Assembly: GCA_019239895.1 (NCBI GenBank)
Contig: JAFAZH010000048.1
Span: 62,001-126,000 of the forward strand
DNA length: 64,000 bases
Reading direction: 5' to 3'
Source: Abditibacteriaceae bacterium
Lineage (GTDB): Bacteria; Armatimonadota; Abditibacteriia; Abditibacteriales; Abditibacteriaceae
Shown here: piece after piece, positions 35,574 through 43,934 of the stretch
How the letters are laid out: every line of letters starts with the position of its first letter
Position numbering within the stretch: the first letter of the stretch is position 1
Translations under genes and position numbers: made by a program
The notes under the pieces: generated by a model
The model's input: the letters and a program-made list of their open reading frames with translations, nothing else
The model's database searches: none
Told to the model about the DNA's origin: nothing

Positions 35574-36314
35574 CTATTCCTTAAATTTATAGCCAACGCC
35601 GCGCACGGTGAGGATGTGCTGAGGTTGTGAGGGATTAGGTTCTAATTTTTCGCGGAGCCAGCGGATGTGGACATCCAGGGTGCGCTCGTCACCAAAGAAA
35701 TCGTCGCCCCAGACGCGCTCTAAAAGCTTTTCGCGCGGCACGGCCTGGCCCGATTGGGTGAGGAGGACGCGCAGGAGTTCAAACTCTTTGAGTGATAACT
35801 TGACTTCGCGCAAATTACCATTATCCGCTTGCACGCTCACTTCATGGCGGGCAACATCAAGTTGCACATTGCCCACTTGCAGGCTGCCGTCTTCCTCCTG
35901 GCTCGTGTCCTCCACAGCCCGGCGCAGCAGGGCACGCACGCGCGCGACGAATTCGCGCATACTAAAGGGCTTAATCAGGTAATCATCCGCGCCCATTTCC
36001 AGGCCGATCACGCGGTCAGATTCTTCGCCACGCGCGGTCAGCATAAGAATGGCCGGAAAGTTATTGGCTTTAAGGGAGTTGGCGGAGAGTCGGTAGTCGG
36101 GGTCGTGACGCAAAACACGGCAAACTTCCCAACCGGAAAGCTTGGGCAGCATTAAATCTAAGATAACAAGTTGGGGTTTAGCAGCCTTGACCTGGGCCAG
36201 GGCAGTTTCGCCATCATAGGCGGTCAGGGTTTCAAACCCAGCTTTCTGAAGGTTATACTCGATGGTCTCAACGAGCATCCGCTCGTCATCTACTATTAAA
36301 ATCTTGGGATTCAT
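35574..36314 (-). CDS. OmpR/PhoB-family response regulator
   Basis: The protein has 246 residues. The receiver domain has acidic pocket residues (VDDE), phospho-acceptor Asp53 in VILDLMLP, Thr in LTARG and Lys in LIKPFSMREF. The C-terminal winged helix (about 145-246) has VKLSLKEFELLRVL, RTLDVHIRWLREKLE and ILTVRGVGYKF. The loop between residues 72 and 87 (DYRLSANSLKANN) is about nine residues longer than usual, and its DNA resembles the GTAGTCGG repeat seen at 54538. No intact histidine kinase is adjacent: the neighbouring kinase-like gene lacks its ATPase domain. The cognate kinase is therefore likely elsewhere. Confidence 0.92.
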   Translation of the reverse strand: MNPKILIVDDERMLVETIEYNLQKAGFETLTAYDGETALAQVKAAKPQLVILDLMLPKLSGWEVCRVLRHDPDYRLSANSLKANNFPAILMLTARGEESDRVIGLEMGADDYLIKPFSMREFVARVRALLRRAVEDTSQEEDGSLQVGNVQLDVARHEVSVQADNGNLREVKLSLKEFELLRVLLTQSGQAVPREKLLERVWGDDFFGDERTLDVHIRWLREKLEPNPSQPQHILTVRGVGYKFKE

Positions 36315-36403
36315 TTATCCAAGTCTAACCCGCAGAAGATTAAATTTAGGTTAAGACATGGCGGTGTAAGTCTCATCCCAAGATGGTTATTGGACTTTAA
36401 CTG

Positions 36404-36622
36404 CTACGATAAAGACACTGCTAAAGCTATTGATTGAGGTGCATTTTGCTCGCGCCGACCCTCTTGTATGGCCTGAACTTCGCTCTGCACCCGCAGCAAA
36501 GCTTCCACCACGCCAGGGTCGAATTGTTGGTTGCTTTCCCGATGGATTTCAGCCATCGCTTCATCAATGGGCCAGGCTCTTTTATAAAGCCGCTCGTGCG
36601 TCAGGGCATCAAACACATCATC
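36404..36622 (-). pseudogene. Remnant of an HD-GYP domain protein (C-terminal end only)
   Basis: The 73 codons before the stop match the end of HD-GYP cyclic-di-GMP phosphodiesterases: DVFDALTHERLYKRAWP, IDEAMAEIHRESNQQFDPGVVEALL. All catalytic HD and GYP residues would lie upstream, but there the frame is broken by TGA just before the remnant (about 36625) and no HD-GYP sequence is recognisable. It lies between the response regulator and the truncated REC-HisKA gene, both on the minus strand. This points to deletion in a former two-component/cyclic-di-GMP gene group. Confidence 0.7.
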
Positions 36623-36710
36623 TCAAAATTCGGCAGACTGGGCTGAACACTATCCTGGGCTAAACGCCCTAAAACTTCTCTTTGCGATTTTTCACATCCA
36701 CGAGAGCAAG

Positions 36711-37553
36711 TCATTTCAGCTTACTGGACGAATCTCGCCCCATCTCCGCTATAAAGGCCGCTTGGTTCACGGGTTTAAGCACATCTGGCAAATCGATGGT
36801 GTCCGTTGTTTCCAGTTCAGCAATCTGGAGTAATTGATTGACGAGGCTTAGCAATTTATGACCAGCGAGCATAATATGACCTACATTCTGATGTTGTTTT
36901 GCATTCAGACTATCCATCTCCAATAATTGCCCAAACCCTAATATGGCATTGAGTGGGGTGCGCAACTCATGGCTCATGCGCGAGTAGAATTCATTCTTCG
37001 CCTGGCTAGCTTTTTCGACTTCTGTTTTAGCTCGTTGCAGTGACTCTTCCACTTGCTGCCGCGCGACGATCTCGGCTCTTAACTCTTCATTGATGCGAGC
37101 CAGTTCAGCCGTGCGCTCCTGGACACGCAACTCTAATTCATTGTGTGCCTGCTGTAAGGCTTGCAACACCTCAGCACGTTGAATCGCATACTTAATGGAA
37201 CGCACCAGCACATTGCAATCGGCTTGGCCTTTGATGAGGTAATCTTGTGCTCCCGACTCCACGGCCTGAAGTGCCAGCTCATGGTCAGAGTTGCCCGTTA
37301 ATACCACAATAGGCACACAGGCAAACGCCGTATGCAGCCTTGCTACATTCTCCAGGCCATGACCATCTGGTAAGGAGAGGTCTAAAAGCACGACATCTAC
37401 CTGGTGAGAGGCCAGATGCTCAAGCGCCTGTTGCAGTCTCTCCACATGCGTGATGACAAAGTGGGGCGTCTGGGCATCTGATAACTCTTCCCGCAGCAAA
37501 AGCGCATCCGCCGGATTATCCTCCGTCAACAAAACATTGATAGTTTCATTCAT
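36711..37553 (-). CDS. REC-HisKA protein lacking a kinase ATPase domain (truncated hybrid kinase)
   Basis: The protein has 280 residues. Residues 1-125 are a receiver with VVLLDLSLPDGHG. Residues about 125-190 are a coiled coil. Residues about 190-255 are a HisKA dimerisation/phosphotransfer domain with the H-box SHELRTPLNAILGFG (His about 194). After QLLQIAELET, the point where HATPase_c should begin, the sequence changes to KPVNQAAFIAEMGRD, which resembles the end of another receiver domain, and stops. It cannot phosphorylate itself. It could still act as a phosphotransfer or dominant partner, but the HD-GYP remnant next door suggests gene decay by an internal deletion. The frame itself is intact. 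Confidence 0.75.
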   Translation of the reverse strand: MNETINVLLTEDNPADALLLREELSDAQTPHFVITHVERLQQALEHLASHQVDVVLLDLSLPDGHGLENVARLHTAFACVPIVVLTGNSDHELALQAVESGAQDYLIKGQADCNVLVRSIKYAIQRAEVLQALQQAHNELELRVQERTAELARINEELRAEIVARQQVEESLQRAKTEVEKASQAKNEFYSRMSHELRTPLNAILGFGQLLEMDSLNAKQHQNVGHIMLAGHKLLSLVNQLLQIAELETTDTIDLPDVLKPVNQAAFIAEMGRDSSSKLK

Positions 37554-37638
37554 GAGCGTCTAATCTCTGTCCAAAATATCGCACAATTTTATCCATTTTA
37601 CTTGATTGCACCAAGACTGCGCCACCGACTCAATTAAT

Positions 37639-37673
37639 AAAAAAGGGGTGGCACTTGCCAGCGCCACGCCCCT
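37639..37673 (-). terminator. Rho-independent terminator after the quinone-oxidoreductase gene
   Basis: On the minus strand AGGGGCGTGGC pairs with GCCACCCCT (two-base bulge) and is followed by six T. It lies 34 bases after the stop codon at 37707. Confidence 0.75.
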
Positions 37674-37706
37674 AATTGCAAACCAACCCCGTTGAACACG
37701 CACCAT

Positions 37707-38669
37707 TTAAGGGATCAAGACAATTTTGCCGTGTGCGCCCGGCTGCATGACCGCTTCATGCGCCGCTGCTGCTTCTGCCAATGGCAATTCGCGGCTTATA
37801 ATCGGACGGAGAGTGCCCTGCGCTAATCCAGCACCAATGGCCGCATGAATCGCCGCCAGTTCGGTCGGGGGCACATTAGGTAACGTCATGCCAAGAATGG
37901 TGGCATCACGGGCCATCGCGTCACGGGGATTAATCTCCACTTTGCCCCGGCTGCCAACCACCACGACACGGCCACCTTTAGCTAATACGGTCAAGTCACG
38001 CCCCAGATTCACGTTGGCTAGCATCTCGATAATGACATCTACACCCCGCGCACAATTTATTGCCAGCAATTCCTGCAAATAATCGGGGTCGTGATGATTA
38101 AGCGCATAATGTGCCCCTTGCTCCGTGATGAGTTGCAGCCCTTCGGAGGTGCCAGCGGTGCCAATGACGGTTAAGCCAGCCGCTCGCGCCAGTTGCACCG
38201 CTGCAATGCCAACGCCGCCACTAGCCCCATGCACCAGGACGGTTTCACCAGAAACAGCGCGTGCCCGCTGAAATAAAGCGCGGTAAGCAGTGGCATAAGG
38301 CGTATTAACGCCCGCACCCTGCTGGAAAGAGACCCCTTCTGGCAGCGGATGCACCTGGCTTTCGTCACAAAGCACCAACTCCGCATAAGCACCGGTGGAA
38401 GTTCCAGCGATATAGACACGTTCCCCTACCTTGACCGCCTTAACGCCATCTCCAATAGTCTCCACGGTTCCAGCGGCATCACTGCCAGGGGTATAGGGCA
38501 AAGCAGGTTTCATGGCATAGGTGCCGCTGCGGATATAAGTCTCTACGGGGTTAACTCCTATCGCGTGCAAGCGCACCACCACCTGCCCGGCCCCCGGCTG
38601 CGGATCGGGCACCTCTTCCAGTTGCATGACTTCCGGGCCGCCAAACTCGTGAACTCGAATTGCTTTCAT
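37707..38669 (-). CDS. Zinc-independent quinone oxidoreductase (MDR family)
   Basis: The protein has 320 residues, normal for NADPH:quinone reductases. The N-terminal GroES-like part has VRLHAIGVNPVETYIRSG and PYTPGSDAAGTVE; the Rossmann part has VLVHGASGGVGIAAVQLA for NADPH binding and GTAGTSEG. The Cys/His zinc ligands of alcohol dehydrogenases are absent, which separates it from the zinc forms. It reduces quinones or alpha,beta-unsaturated carbonyls and probably serves detoxification. AAGGTGATG lies before ATG. It has its own terminator; a palindromic element lies upstream. Confidence 0.92.
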   Translation of the reverse strand: MKAIRVHEFGGPEVMQLEEVPDPQPGAGQVVVRLHAIGVNPVETYIRSGTYAMKPALPYTPGSDAAGTVETIGDGVKAVKVGERVYIAGTSTGAYAELVLCDESQVHPLPEGVSFQQGAGVNTPYATAYRALFQRARAVSGETVLVHGASGGVGIAAVQLARAAGLTVIGTAGTSEGLQLITEQGAHYALNHHDPDYLQELLAINCARGVDVIIEMLANVNLGRDLTVLAKGGRVVVVGSRGKVEINPRDAMARDATILGMTLPNVPPTELAAIHAAIGAGLAQGTLRPIISRELPLAEAAAAHEAVMQPGAHGKIVLIP

Positions 38670-38690
38670 AACATCACCTTTTACCTATAA

Positions 38691-38829
38691 AGCCGGGGCT
38701 ATAAAAGCCCCGGCAGGAAGGCCGTTGGCCGAGCGTCCTTTGGACGCCACAAGGATTAAAGTTGTAATCAGTGTGCCGTCCGGGAGGACGGTTGGCTTTA
38801 GCCTCCCTGCCGGGGCTTTATAGCCCCGG
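38691..38829. repeat. Palindromic element, CCGGGG-hairpin family, copy 1
   Basis: Terminal hairpins GCCGGGGCT-ATAAA-AGCCCCGGC (left) and CCGGGGCT-TTAT-AGCCCCGG (right) enclose inner hairpins GCGTCCTTTGGACGC and GCCGTCCGGGAGGACGG. Reversed, it aligns end to end with the copy at 63020-63171. One end carries GGCTAAAGCCAACCGTCCT and the other GGCC-AGCGTCCT in both copies. A more distant relative is at 46593-46729. Confidence 0.85.
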
Positions 38830-38851
38830 AGCACCATCTCAGCCTCGACTT

Positions 38852-39751
38852 TTAACCCCGTCCTGTCCAATCGGGTTTGGCGACTGCGTGCCAGCGATTA
38901 CGGATTTGTTGCTGCTCTTCTGTACTAAGGGGGCCGCCCTGCAACAATGCCGCATTTTGCTGCCAACGCTCAGGGTTCTTAGTGCCGACAATAGCGGTGC
39001 AGACGGCGGGCTGACTCAGCGTAAAGCGCAAAGCTGTGCTCACAGCCTGCTCTTTATCACCCTGCAAGAAGGGGTAGCCCAGTTCCTGGAGCCGCTCCCA
39101 GTAGGGGCGGGCATAATCGTTATCCGGTGGCTGTTTACCGTTGCGCCAAGCGACATTGGCGATGGGACGCTTGGCAATAACGCCCATGTTCTTCTCTTTG
39201 GCTCTGGGCAGGGTTAATTCAATCGGTTCCTGATCGGCAATGTTGATGGAAGTTTGCAACGTATCAAAGGCACCGCACTCCACGGCATAGAGAGCAGCGT
39301 TACTATCACCACTATAACCGATAAAGCGCGTTTTACCTGCGTCCCGCGCCCGTTGCAACACGGCAATCACGTCGCCCTGACGCAACAAATCCTCACTGCA
39401 CGAATGCAGTTGCACCAGGTCAACATGATCCACCTTCAAGCGTTGCAGGCTACGGTCAATGCTTTGCTCCAAGAGTCGCACGTCCCAATCCGGTAAATCA
39501 AAACCGGAAGCATGGCCGCACTTGGTAAACAGATAAAACTCGTTGCGCCGCTTGGAAACCGCATTGCCAATCAATTCTTCACTCGCGTCATAGCACTCGG
39601 CGGTATCAATAATATTAAGACCAGCATCCAGGGCACTACCTAAAAGTCGCTCAACTGTTTCCTGCGAAGCCCCTTCATAGCCAATTTCCGCGCCGCCAAA
39701 ACCCAGCACGCTCACTTCCATGCCGGTCTTCCCTAACATTCGCTTTTCCAT
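38852..39751 (-). CDS. Aldo/keto reductase
   Basis: The start is ATG 39751 because AAGGAG sits directly before it; an upstream in-frame ATG at 39766 has no such site. The protein of 299 residues has the AKR barrel with catalytic residues in NIIDTAECYDASEELIG (Asp, Tyr), LFTKCGHA (Lys) and VDLVQLHSC (His). The C-terminal AIVGTKNPERWQQN segment binds NADPH. It reduces aldehydes or ketones; the substrate is unknown. It lies on the same strand as, and upstream of, the quinone reductase, with a palindromic element between them. Confidence 0.93.
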   Translation of the reverse strand: MEKRMLGKTGMEVSVLGFGGAEIGYEGASQETVERLLGSALDAGLNIIDTAECYDASEELIGNAVSKRRNEFYLFTKCGHASGFDLPDWDVRLLEQSIDRSLQRLKVDHVDLVQLHSCSEDLLRQGDVIAVLQRARDAGKTRFIGYSGDSNAALYAVECGAFDTLQTSINIADQEPIELTLPRAKEKNMGVIAKRPIANVAWRNGKQPPDNDYARPYWERLQELGYPFLQGDKEQAVSTALRFTLSQPAVCTAIVGTKNPERWQQNAALLQGGPLSTEEQQQIRNRWHAVAKPDWTGRG

Positions 39752-39767
39752 ACGTCTCCTTAGCATT

Positions 39768-40028
39768 TAGCCGCAAAGAGGCACAAAAGACACAAGAAAA
39801 TAAGCTGGGATAGATATTAGTCACAGTCCTAAGAAGTAAGAGCTTGTCATGCTTCGCGCAGCGAAGAATCTACTTCCAGTGTTCATAGGACAAGAGTCTG
39901 ACTACGGCCCTATAGCCGCGCTTAATAGATTCTTCGCTGCGCGAAGCATGACGGGCGCTGCTTTACACCCCTGCTAGGAATACCTACTCCCACTATTTTC
40001 TTGTGTCTTTTGCGCCTCTTTGCGGCTA
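39768..40028. repeat. Nested inverted-repeat element (35-bp outer arms, 26-bp inner arms)
   Basis: Outer arms 39768-39802 and 39994-40028 pair over 35 bases with one mismatch (TAGCCGCAAAGAGG type). Inside lies an unrelated perfect 26-bp palindrome: 39846-39871 against 39927-39952 (GTCATGCTTCGCGCAGCGAA type). The element fills the gap between sucD and the aldo/keto reductase gene. Confidence 0.85.
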
Positions 40029-40036
40029 TTCTAATT

Positions 40037-40918
40037 TTATTTTTGTAATGCTTTACGCACTAACTCTGGCACTTGATTGGGCAAATCAGCGACCGTCACA
40101 CCGGCGGCATTGAGAGCTTCGATTTTGGCTTGAGCCGTGCCCGCCGAGCCACTCACAATAGCCCCCGCATGGCCCATACGCTTGCCGGGCGGGGCTGTTT
40201 TACCGGCGATAAAGCCAACTACTGGCGTCTTCATCGTCTTGATAAATTCAGCGGCTTTTTCTTCATCGTTGCCACCGATTTCACCGCTCATTACCACCGC
40301 ATGCGTCGCCGGGTCTTCCTCAAACCAGCCTAATACATCCACAAAGGAAGAGCCGATGATGGGATCGCCGCCAATGCCGACACAGGTAGATTGACCCATG
40401 CCAGCACGGGTCAATTCGTCCACAATCTCATAGGTGAGAGTGCCGGAGCGTGAGACGATACCAATGTTGCCGGGGCTAAAAATATCGCCTGGCATAATGC
40501 CGATTTTGCATTCCCCTGGGGTAATCAGCCCCGGACAGTTGGGGCCTACCATCCACCCGCTCCGCTCCTGAAGAAAGCGATAGCACTTCATCATGTCCTG
40601 AATGGGAATACCTTCTGTGATACACACAATGCCCTGAATGCCAGCATCCACCGCTTCAAAAATAGCATCGGCTCCAAAGGGCGGCGGCACAAAAATGACG
40701 CTGGTATCGGCTCCCGTCATGGCGACCGCTTCTTTAACCGTGTTAAACACTGGCACTGTATCATCATTCTGCTCGATAAACTGCCCGCCTTTACCCGGAG
40801 TCACCCCAGCCACGACGTTGGTGCCATAATCTAACATCGCCCGCGTGTGAAACTCGCCTTCGCGTCCAGTGACGCCTTGCACCAGAACTTTGGTGTCTTT
40901 GTTGATGAGAATACTCAT
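40037..40918 (-). CDS. sucD: Succinyl-CoA ligase (ADP-forming) alpha subunit
   Basis: The start is ATG 40918 (MSILINKDTKVLVQGVTG); the open frame upstream to 40975 shows no homology. The protein of 293 residues has the CoA-binding Rossmann part (VQGVTGREGEFHT, NVVAGVTPGKGG) and the phosphohistidine loop KRMGHAGAIVSG with His250. GPNCPGLI and GIVSRSGTLTYE are family-typical. With SucC it makes ATP or GTP from succinyl-CoA in the citric acid cycle. It is transcribed after sucC, but with a YARHG gene between them. Confidence 0.96.
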   Translation of the reverse strand: MSILINKDTKVLVQGVTGREGEFHTRAMLDYGTNVVAGVTPGKGGQFIEQNDDTVPVFNTVKEAVAMTGADTSVIFVPPPFGADAIFEAVDAGIQGIVCITEGIPIQDMMKCYRFLQERSGWMVGPNCPGLITPGECKIGIMPGDIFSPGNIGIVSRSGTLTYEIVDELTRAGMGQSTCVGIGGDPIIGSSFVDVLGWFEEDPATHAVVMSGEIGGNDEEKAAEFIKTMKTPVVGFIAGKTAPPGKRMGHAGAIVSGSAGTAQAKIEALNAAGVTVADLPNQVPELVRKALQK

Positions 40919-40983
40919 ACGTTTTAATTTCTCCGCTTCGTAGAAGTGCCCAGCTTGCGGCCAGTTACGGCGCATCCAACCCG

Positions 40984-41661
40984 TTACGGCGCATCTTTGC
41001 GCGCTGCACTCAAAACTTTTAAGTTCTCCCGCTCGTAATGATTAAAATCCGCCTCGGCCTGCTGTTGCGTGCGCCCCGGCACCGGTCTATACCACTTAAA
41101 TTGCAAAAACTGCTTGCGAATATCCATGTCTTTGAAAACCAGGCCATGCCGCGCATACATTTCGTTGATGGCGTAACGCACCTGATCGGATGTCCAGGCC
41201 GCCACTTCAGAGCGGCGGATTAATCGAGTATGGGTTTCCGGGAAATGCTCGCCCGGATATGCCCTGGCCGCTTCATGCACTGTCCTCTTACCCGCACTAT
41301 GAGAGCTACTCAATACCCGTAGATTCTCTCGCTCATAATGATTGAAGTGCGCTTCGACTTGCTTTTGAATGAGACCAGGAATCGGCTTATACCACCCATA
41401 CTGCAAGAACTGTTTGCGCAGGGCTAAATCCTTAAAAACAAAGCCGTGTCGCGCGTACATTTCATTCACCGCATAGCGCACTTGAGCCGGTGACCAATCG
41501 GCCACTTCATCCCACGACAAGGCACGTAAGCGGGTTTGGGGATAATGTTCTCCAGCCCAACCTTCGTGACGCGCAAGCTGCGCCTGGCCAGAAGGTGCCA
41601 ACCAAAGAACTGGCCCCAGTAATAGAGTGAGCACAACCAACCGCTTATAAGACTTTTTCAT
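40984..41661 (-). CDS. Secreted protein with two YARHG domains
   Basis: The protein has 225 residues. A signal peptide (about 1-27, ending GQA) is followed by two tandem copies of an about 90-residue unit. Each has a HYP/HFPET-type start, VRYAVNEMYARHG or VRYAINEMYARHG, RKQFLQ, WYKP/WYRP and FNHYERENL. The copies are about 60-70 percent identical by eye, so they arose by duplication. YARHG is a small extracellular domain of unknown function. AGGT lies before ATG. It sits between sucC (64 bases upstream) and sucD on the same strand, which is an unexpected place for an exported protein. Confidence 0.85.
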   Translation of the reverse strand: MKKSYKRLVVLTLLLGPVLWLAPSGQAQLARHEGWAGEHYPQTRLRALSWDEVADWSPAQVRYAVNEMYARHGFVFKDLALRKQFLQYGWYKPIPGLIQKQVEAHFNHYERENLRVLSSSHSAGKRTVHEAARAYPGEHFPETHTRLIRRSEVAAWTSDQVRYAINEMYARHGLVFKDMDIRKQFLQFKWYRPVPGRTQQQAEADFNHYERENLKVLSAARKDAP

Positions 41662-41691
41662 TGCTTGACCTGTAACTTACTCTTGTTCATA

Positions 41692-41711
41692 CCCGCCGCT
41701 AAAGCAGCGGG
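41692..41711. repeat. Short CCCGCCGCTAAAGCAGCGGG hairpin
   Basis: A single hairpin related to the ends of the element at 35431-35563. It lies in the 63-base gap between sucC and the YARHG gene. Confidence 0.6.
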
Positions 41712-41724
41712 ACTCCCAGTTAAA

Positions 41725-42873
41725 TTAAGCTGCCTGACCTGCATTATTCACCAGGCCCACAATCTTCTGCGCGCCTTCTTGCATGGTGGCCGCCGGGGTG
41801 AGAGCACTGCCTTCGAGTAGTTTCAAGCCTTCCGCCGCACGGGTGCCGGTCAAGCGTACCACAATGGGCACTTTAATATCCATTGTGCTCATGGCGTCCA
41901 ACATACCCTTCGCCACTTCATCGCCGCGTGTAATGCCACCAAAGATATTGAAGAAGATACCCTTTACGTTTTTATCCAACAATACGGTATCAATGGCGGT
42001 GCGTACCACTTCGGCTTTCGCGCCGCCACCGATGTCGAGGAAGTTGGCGGGGCGACCACCTTCGCGCTGCACCACGTCCAGCGTCGTCATCACTAAGCCC
42101 GCGCCATTGCCGATAATGCCAATGTCACCTTCTAAGCGTACATAAGTAAGGCCACGCTTGTGGGCTTCGGCTTCGATAGGGTCTTCTTCCTGTGCTTCCT
42201 GATACTGCGCCAGGTCTTTGTGGCGGAAGAGCGCGTTGTCGTCAATATTAATCTTGGCGTCAGCAGCAATCAGAGTTCCCTCACCGGTTAAAACGAGAGG
42301 GTTGATTTCCGCGAGCGAGCAATCATAATCCACATAGACTTTATAAAGTGCTTTCAAAAATGGGCCAATGCCTTTGGTGGCAGCAGCAGGCAGCTTGGCA
42401 TCATAAGCCAACTGGCGGATTTGAAAGTCTTGCAAGCCCAGCGCAGGATCGAGGTGCAAACGCGCGATTTTTTCGGGCGTGCTGGCGGCGACTTCTTCAA
42501 TATCAATGCCACCAGCAGCCGAGACCATCACAATATTACGCCGTGCCGCCCGGTCGGTGGTAATGCCAATATAATATTCCTCTTTAATATCAGCCGCCGC
42601 TTCAACCAGGACTTGCTCGACTTTTAGCCCTTTGATGTCCATGCCGATAATCTGCTCGGCTGCCGCCCGCGCTTCTTCAGGTGTTTTTCCCAACTTGATG
42701 CCGCCCGCTTTACCTCTCCCACCAACATGCACCTGCGCCTTGACCACGACGGGCTTGCCGATTTCCCCCGCTATCTGCGCCACTTCATCGGGCGTTGTCG
42801 CCACGCGCCCTGGTGGAATTGGCACCCCATACTTCGCAAAAATTTCCTTCGCCTGATACTCGTGAATTTTCAT
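41725..42873 (-). CDS. sucC: Succinyl-CoA ligase (ADP-forming) beta subunit
   Basis: The protein has 382 residues, the normal length. The ATP-grasp part starts MKIHEYQAKEIFAKYGVPIP and has VVKAQVHVGGRGKAGG. The C-terminal part carries GLVMTTLDVV, FLDIGGGAK, FFNIFGGITRGDEVA and VVRLTGTRAAEGLKLL. It binds ATP or GTP and succinate and forms the ligase with SucD. AAGGAAAAG lies before ATG. It is the first gene of the sucC-YARHG-sucD run. Confidence 0.96.
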   Translation of the reverse strand: MKIHEYQAKEIFAKYGVPIPPGRVATTPDEVAQIAGEIGKPVVVKAQVHVGGRGKAGGIKLGKTPEEARAAAEQIIGMDIKGLKVEQVLVEAAADIKEEYYIGITTDRAARRNIVMVSAAGGIDIEEVAASTPEKIARLHLDPALGLQDFQIRQLAYDAKLPAAATKGIGPFLKALYKVYVDYDCSLAEINPLVLTGEGTLIAADAKINIDDNALFRHKDLAQYQEAQEEDPIEAEAHKRGLTYVRLEGDIGIIGNGAGLVMTTLDVVQREGGRPANFLDIGGGAKAEVVRTAIDTVLLDKNVKGIFFNIFGGITRGDEVAKGMLDAMSTMDIKVPIVVRLTGTRAAEGLKLLEGSALTPAATMQEGAQKIVGLVNNAGQAA

Positions 42874-42894
42874 TGCTTTTCCTTATATTGAACT

Positions 42895-43045
42895 CACCAC
42901 AAAGACACAAAGGGCACTAAGAGGTGAGGATAGAAGATGGAGAGTCAAGGATCGCAACGACATCTTGCTTATTATCGCTCCTTTATCTCCCATTCTCTAT
43001 CCTCCATTCTCTTCTTCTCTTTGTGCCCTTTGTGTCTTTGTGGTG
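42895..43045. repeat. Nested inverted-repeat element, CACCACAAAGACACAAAGGG type
   Basis: Perfect 23-bp arms at 42895-42917 and 43023-43045 enclose a second, imperfect palindrome (GAGGATAGAAGATGGAGAG against CTCTATCCTCCATTCTC). It fills the gap between sucC and the gene ending at 43052. Confidence 0.8.
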
Positions 43046-43051
43046 AATCAT

Positions 43052-43381
43052 CTATCCAGAACTTAAACGTCGCATTTCGAGGCCGACGCGCACAGAGTCT
43101 TCAATAAATTTGGTAATCTCCGCTTCTTCGGCTAAGATGGCTATCTGCTCGTCGAGGCTATCTAACACGCCATTCAATTTACGACGTTCGGCTTCATCTA
43201 CAGTGTCTATTTCGCGCAGGATAAGCTCGCGCCGGTGTTGCAGGGCCGCTTGCATCTGGCGCAACTCAGCGGCGCGGGAGTCTTCGCCCAGCGCATCGGC
43301 CAGAGCCGTCTCTAACTCTTCATCTTCCGGGGGAGCATCTTCTGCTTCGACCTCTTTATCCTCGTGTATCTCGTCGCTCAT
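43052..43381 (-). CDS. Small acidic coiled-coil protein, 109 aa
   Basis: I do not recognise a family. The first 35 residues are strongly acidic; residues about 36-95 have heptad-like helices (AELRQMQAALQHRRELILREI, ILAEEAEITKFIEDS), suggesting a coiled coil. GAGGT lies seven bases before ATG, which supports it as a gene. No signal or membrane segment is present. It lies upstream of sucC on the same strand with a palindromic element between. Confidence 0.6.
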   Translation of the reverse strand: MSDEIHEDKEVEAEDAPPEDEELETALADALGEDSRAAELRQMQAALQHRRELILREIDTVDEAERRKLNGVLDSLDEQIAILAEEAEITKFIEDSVRVGLEMRRLSSG

Positions 43382-43521
43382 AGCTACCTCAACGTCTTAA
43401 CTTTATTAGGCAGGGCAAAACCAGTATAACGACGGAATTCATCTGCTGCCGCAGACTGCAACGATGCACAAGCGCAAACTGTAGGCAGTCGTGGTTCAAT
43501 GACTGGTTAAGTGGCTTGATC

Positions 43522-43842
43522 TCACGTACGCTTGTAAATAACCATCTTGCCATCGCTGGTCACATCCAACTCCGTCGTGGTCACTTTTGCCTGGAATTTG
43601 GTAGTAATACCGTTGACTGTCCATTCCAGATTTTCTCCGTCAAACTTATACGTGCCCTGGAGCGTCTGTCCAAGCATAGTGATTTTCGCCGTGCCATCAC
43701 CGGCAAACTCAGCCTTGATCTCAGTGTCCCCCTGCCCCGTTTCCCATTTGCCAAGAATGAGACCTTGCGGGCTGGCACCGCCGCATCCCGCTAAGCCTAG
43801 GGCGACGCTTAGACACGCTACAATAGAGAACCTCTTTTTCAT
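43522..43842 (-). CDS. Small lipoprotein, lipocalin-like, 106 aa
   Basis: The start is ATG 43842 (MKKRFSIVACLSVALGLAGC), supported by AGGGGAAG before it; the frame is open to 43893 but without a signal there. The lipobox LAGC predicts lipid attachment at Cys20. The mature part of about 85 residues alternates short beta-strands (GKWETGQGDTEIKAEF, GTYKFDGENLEW, KVTTTELDVTSDGK) in the manner of small lipocalin-like or DUF-type stress lipoproteins. The function is unknown. Confidence 0.75.
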   Translation of the reverse strand: MKKRFSIVACLSVALGLAGCGGASPQGLILGKWETGQGDTEIKAEFAGDGTAKITMLGQTLQGTYKFDGENLEWTVNGITTKFQAKVTTTELDVTSDGKMVIYKRT

Positions 43843-43934
43843 GTTGCTTCCCCTGTCAAGAGCGATTCTATATACTGCGTGCAAGCATCCCACAACCCAT
43901 TCCCTATCACCTGACGCGCAAGCAGCGGGCCAAG

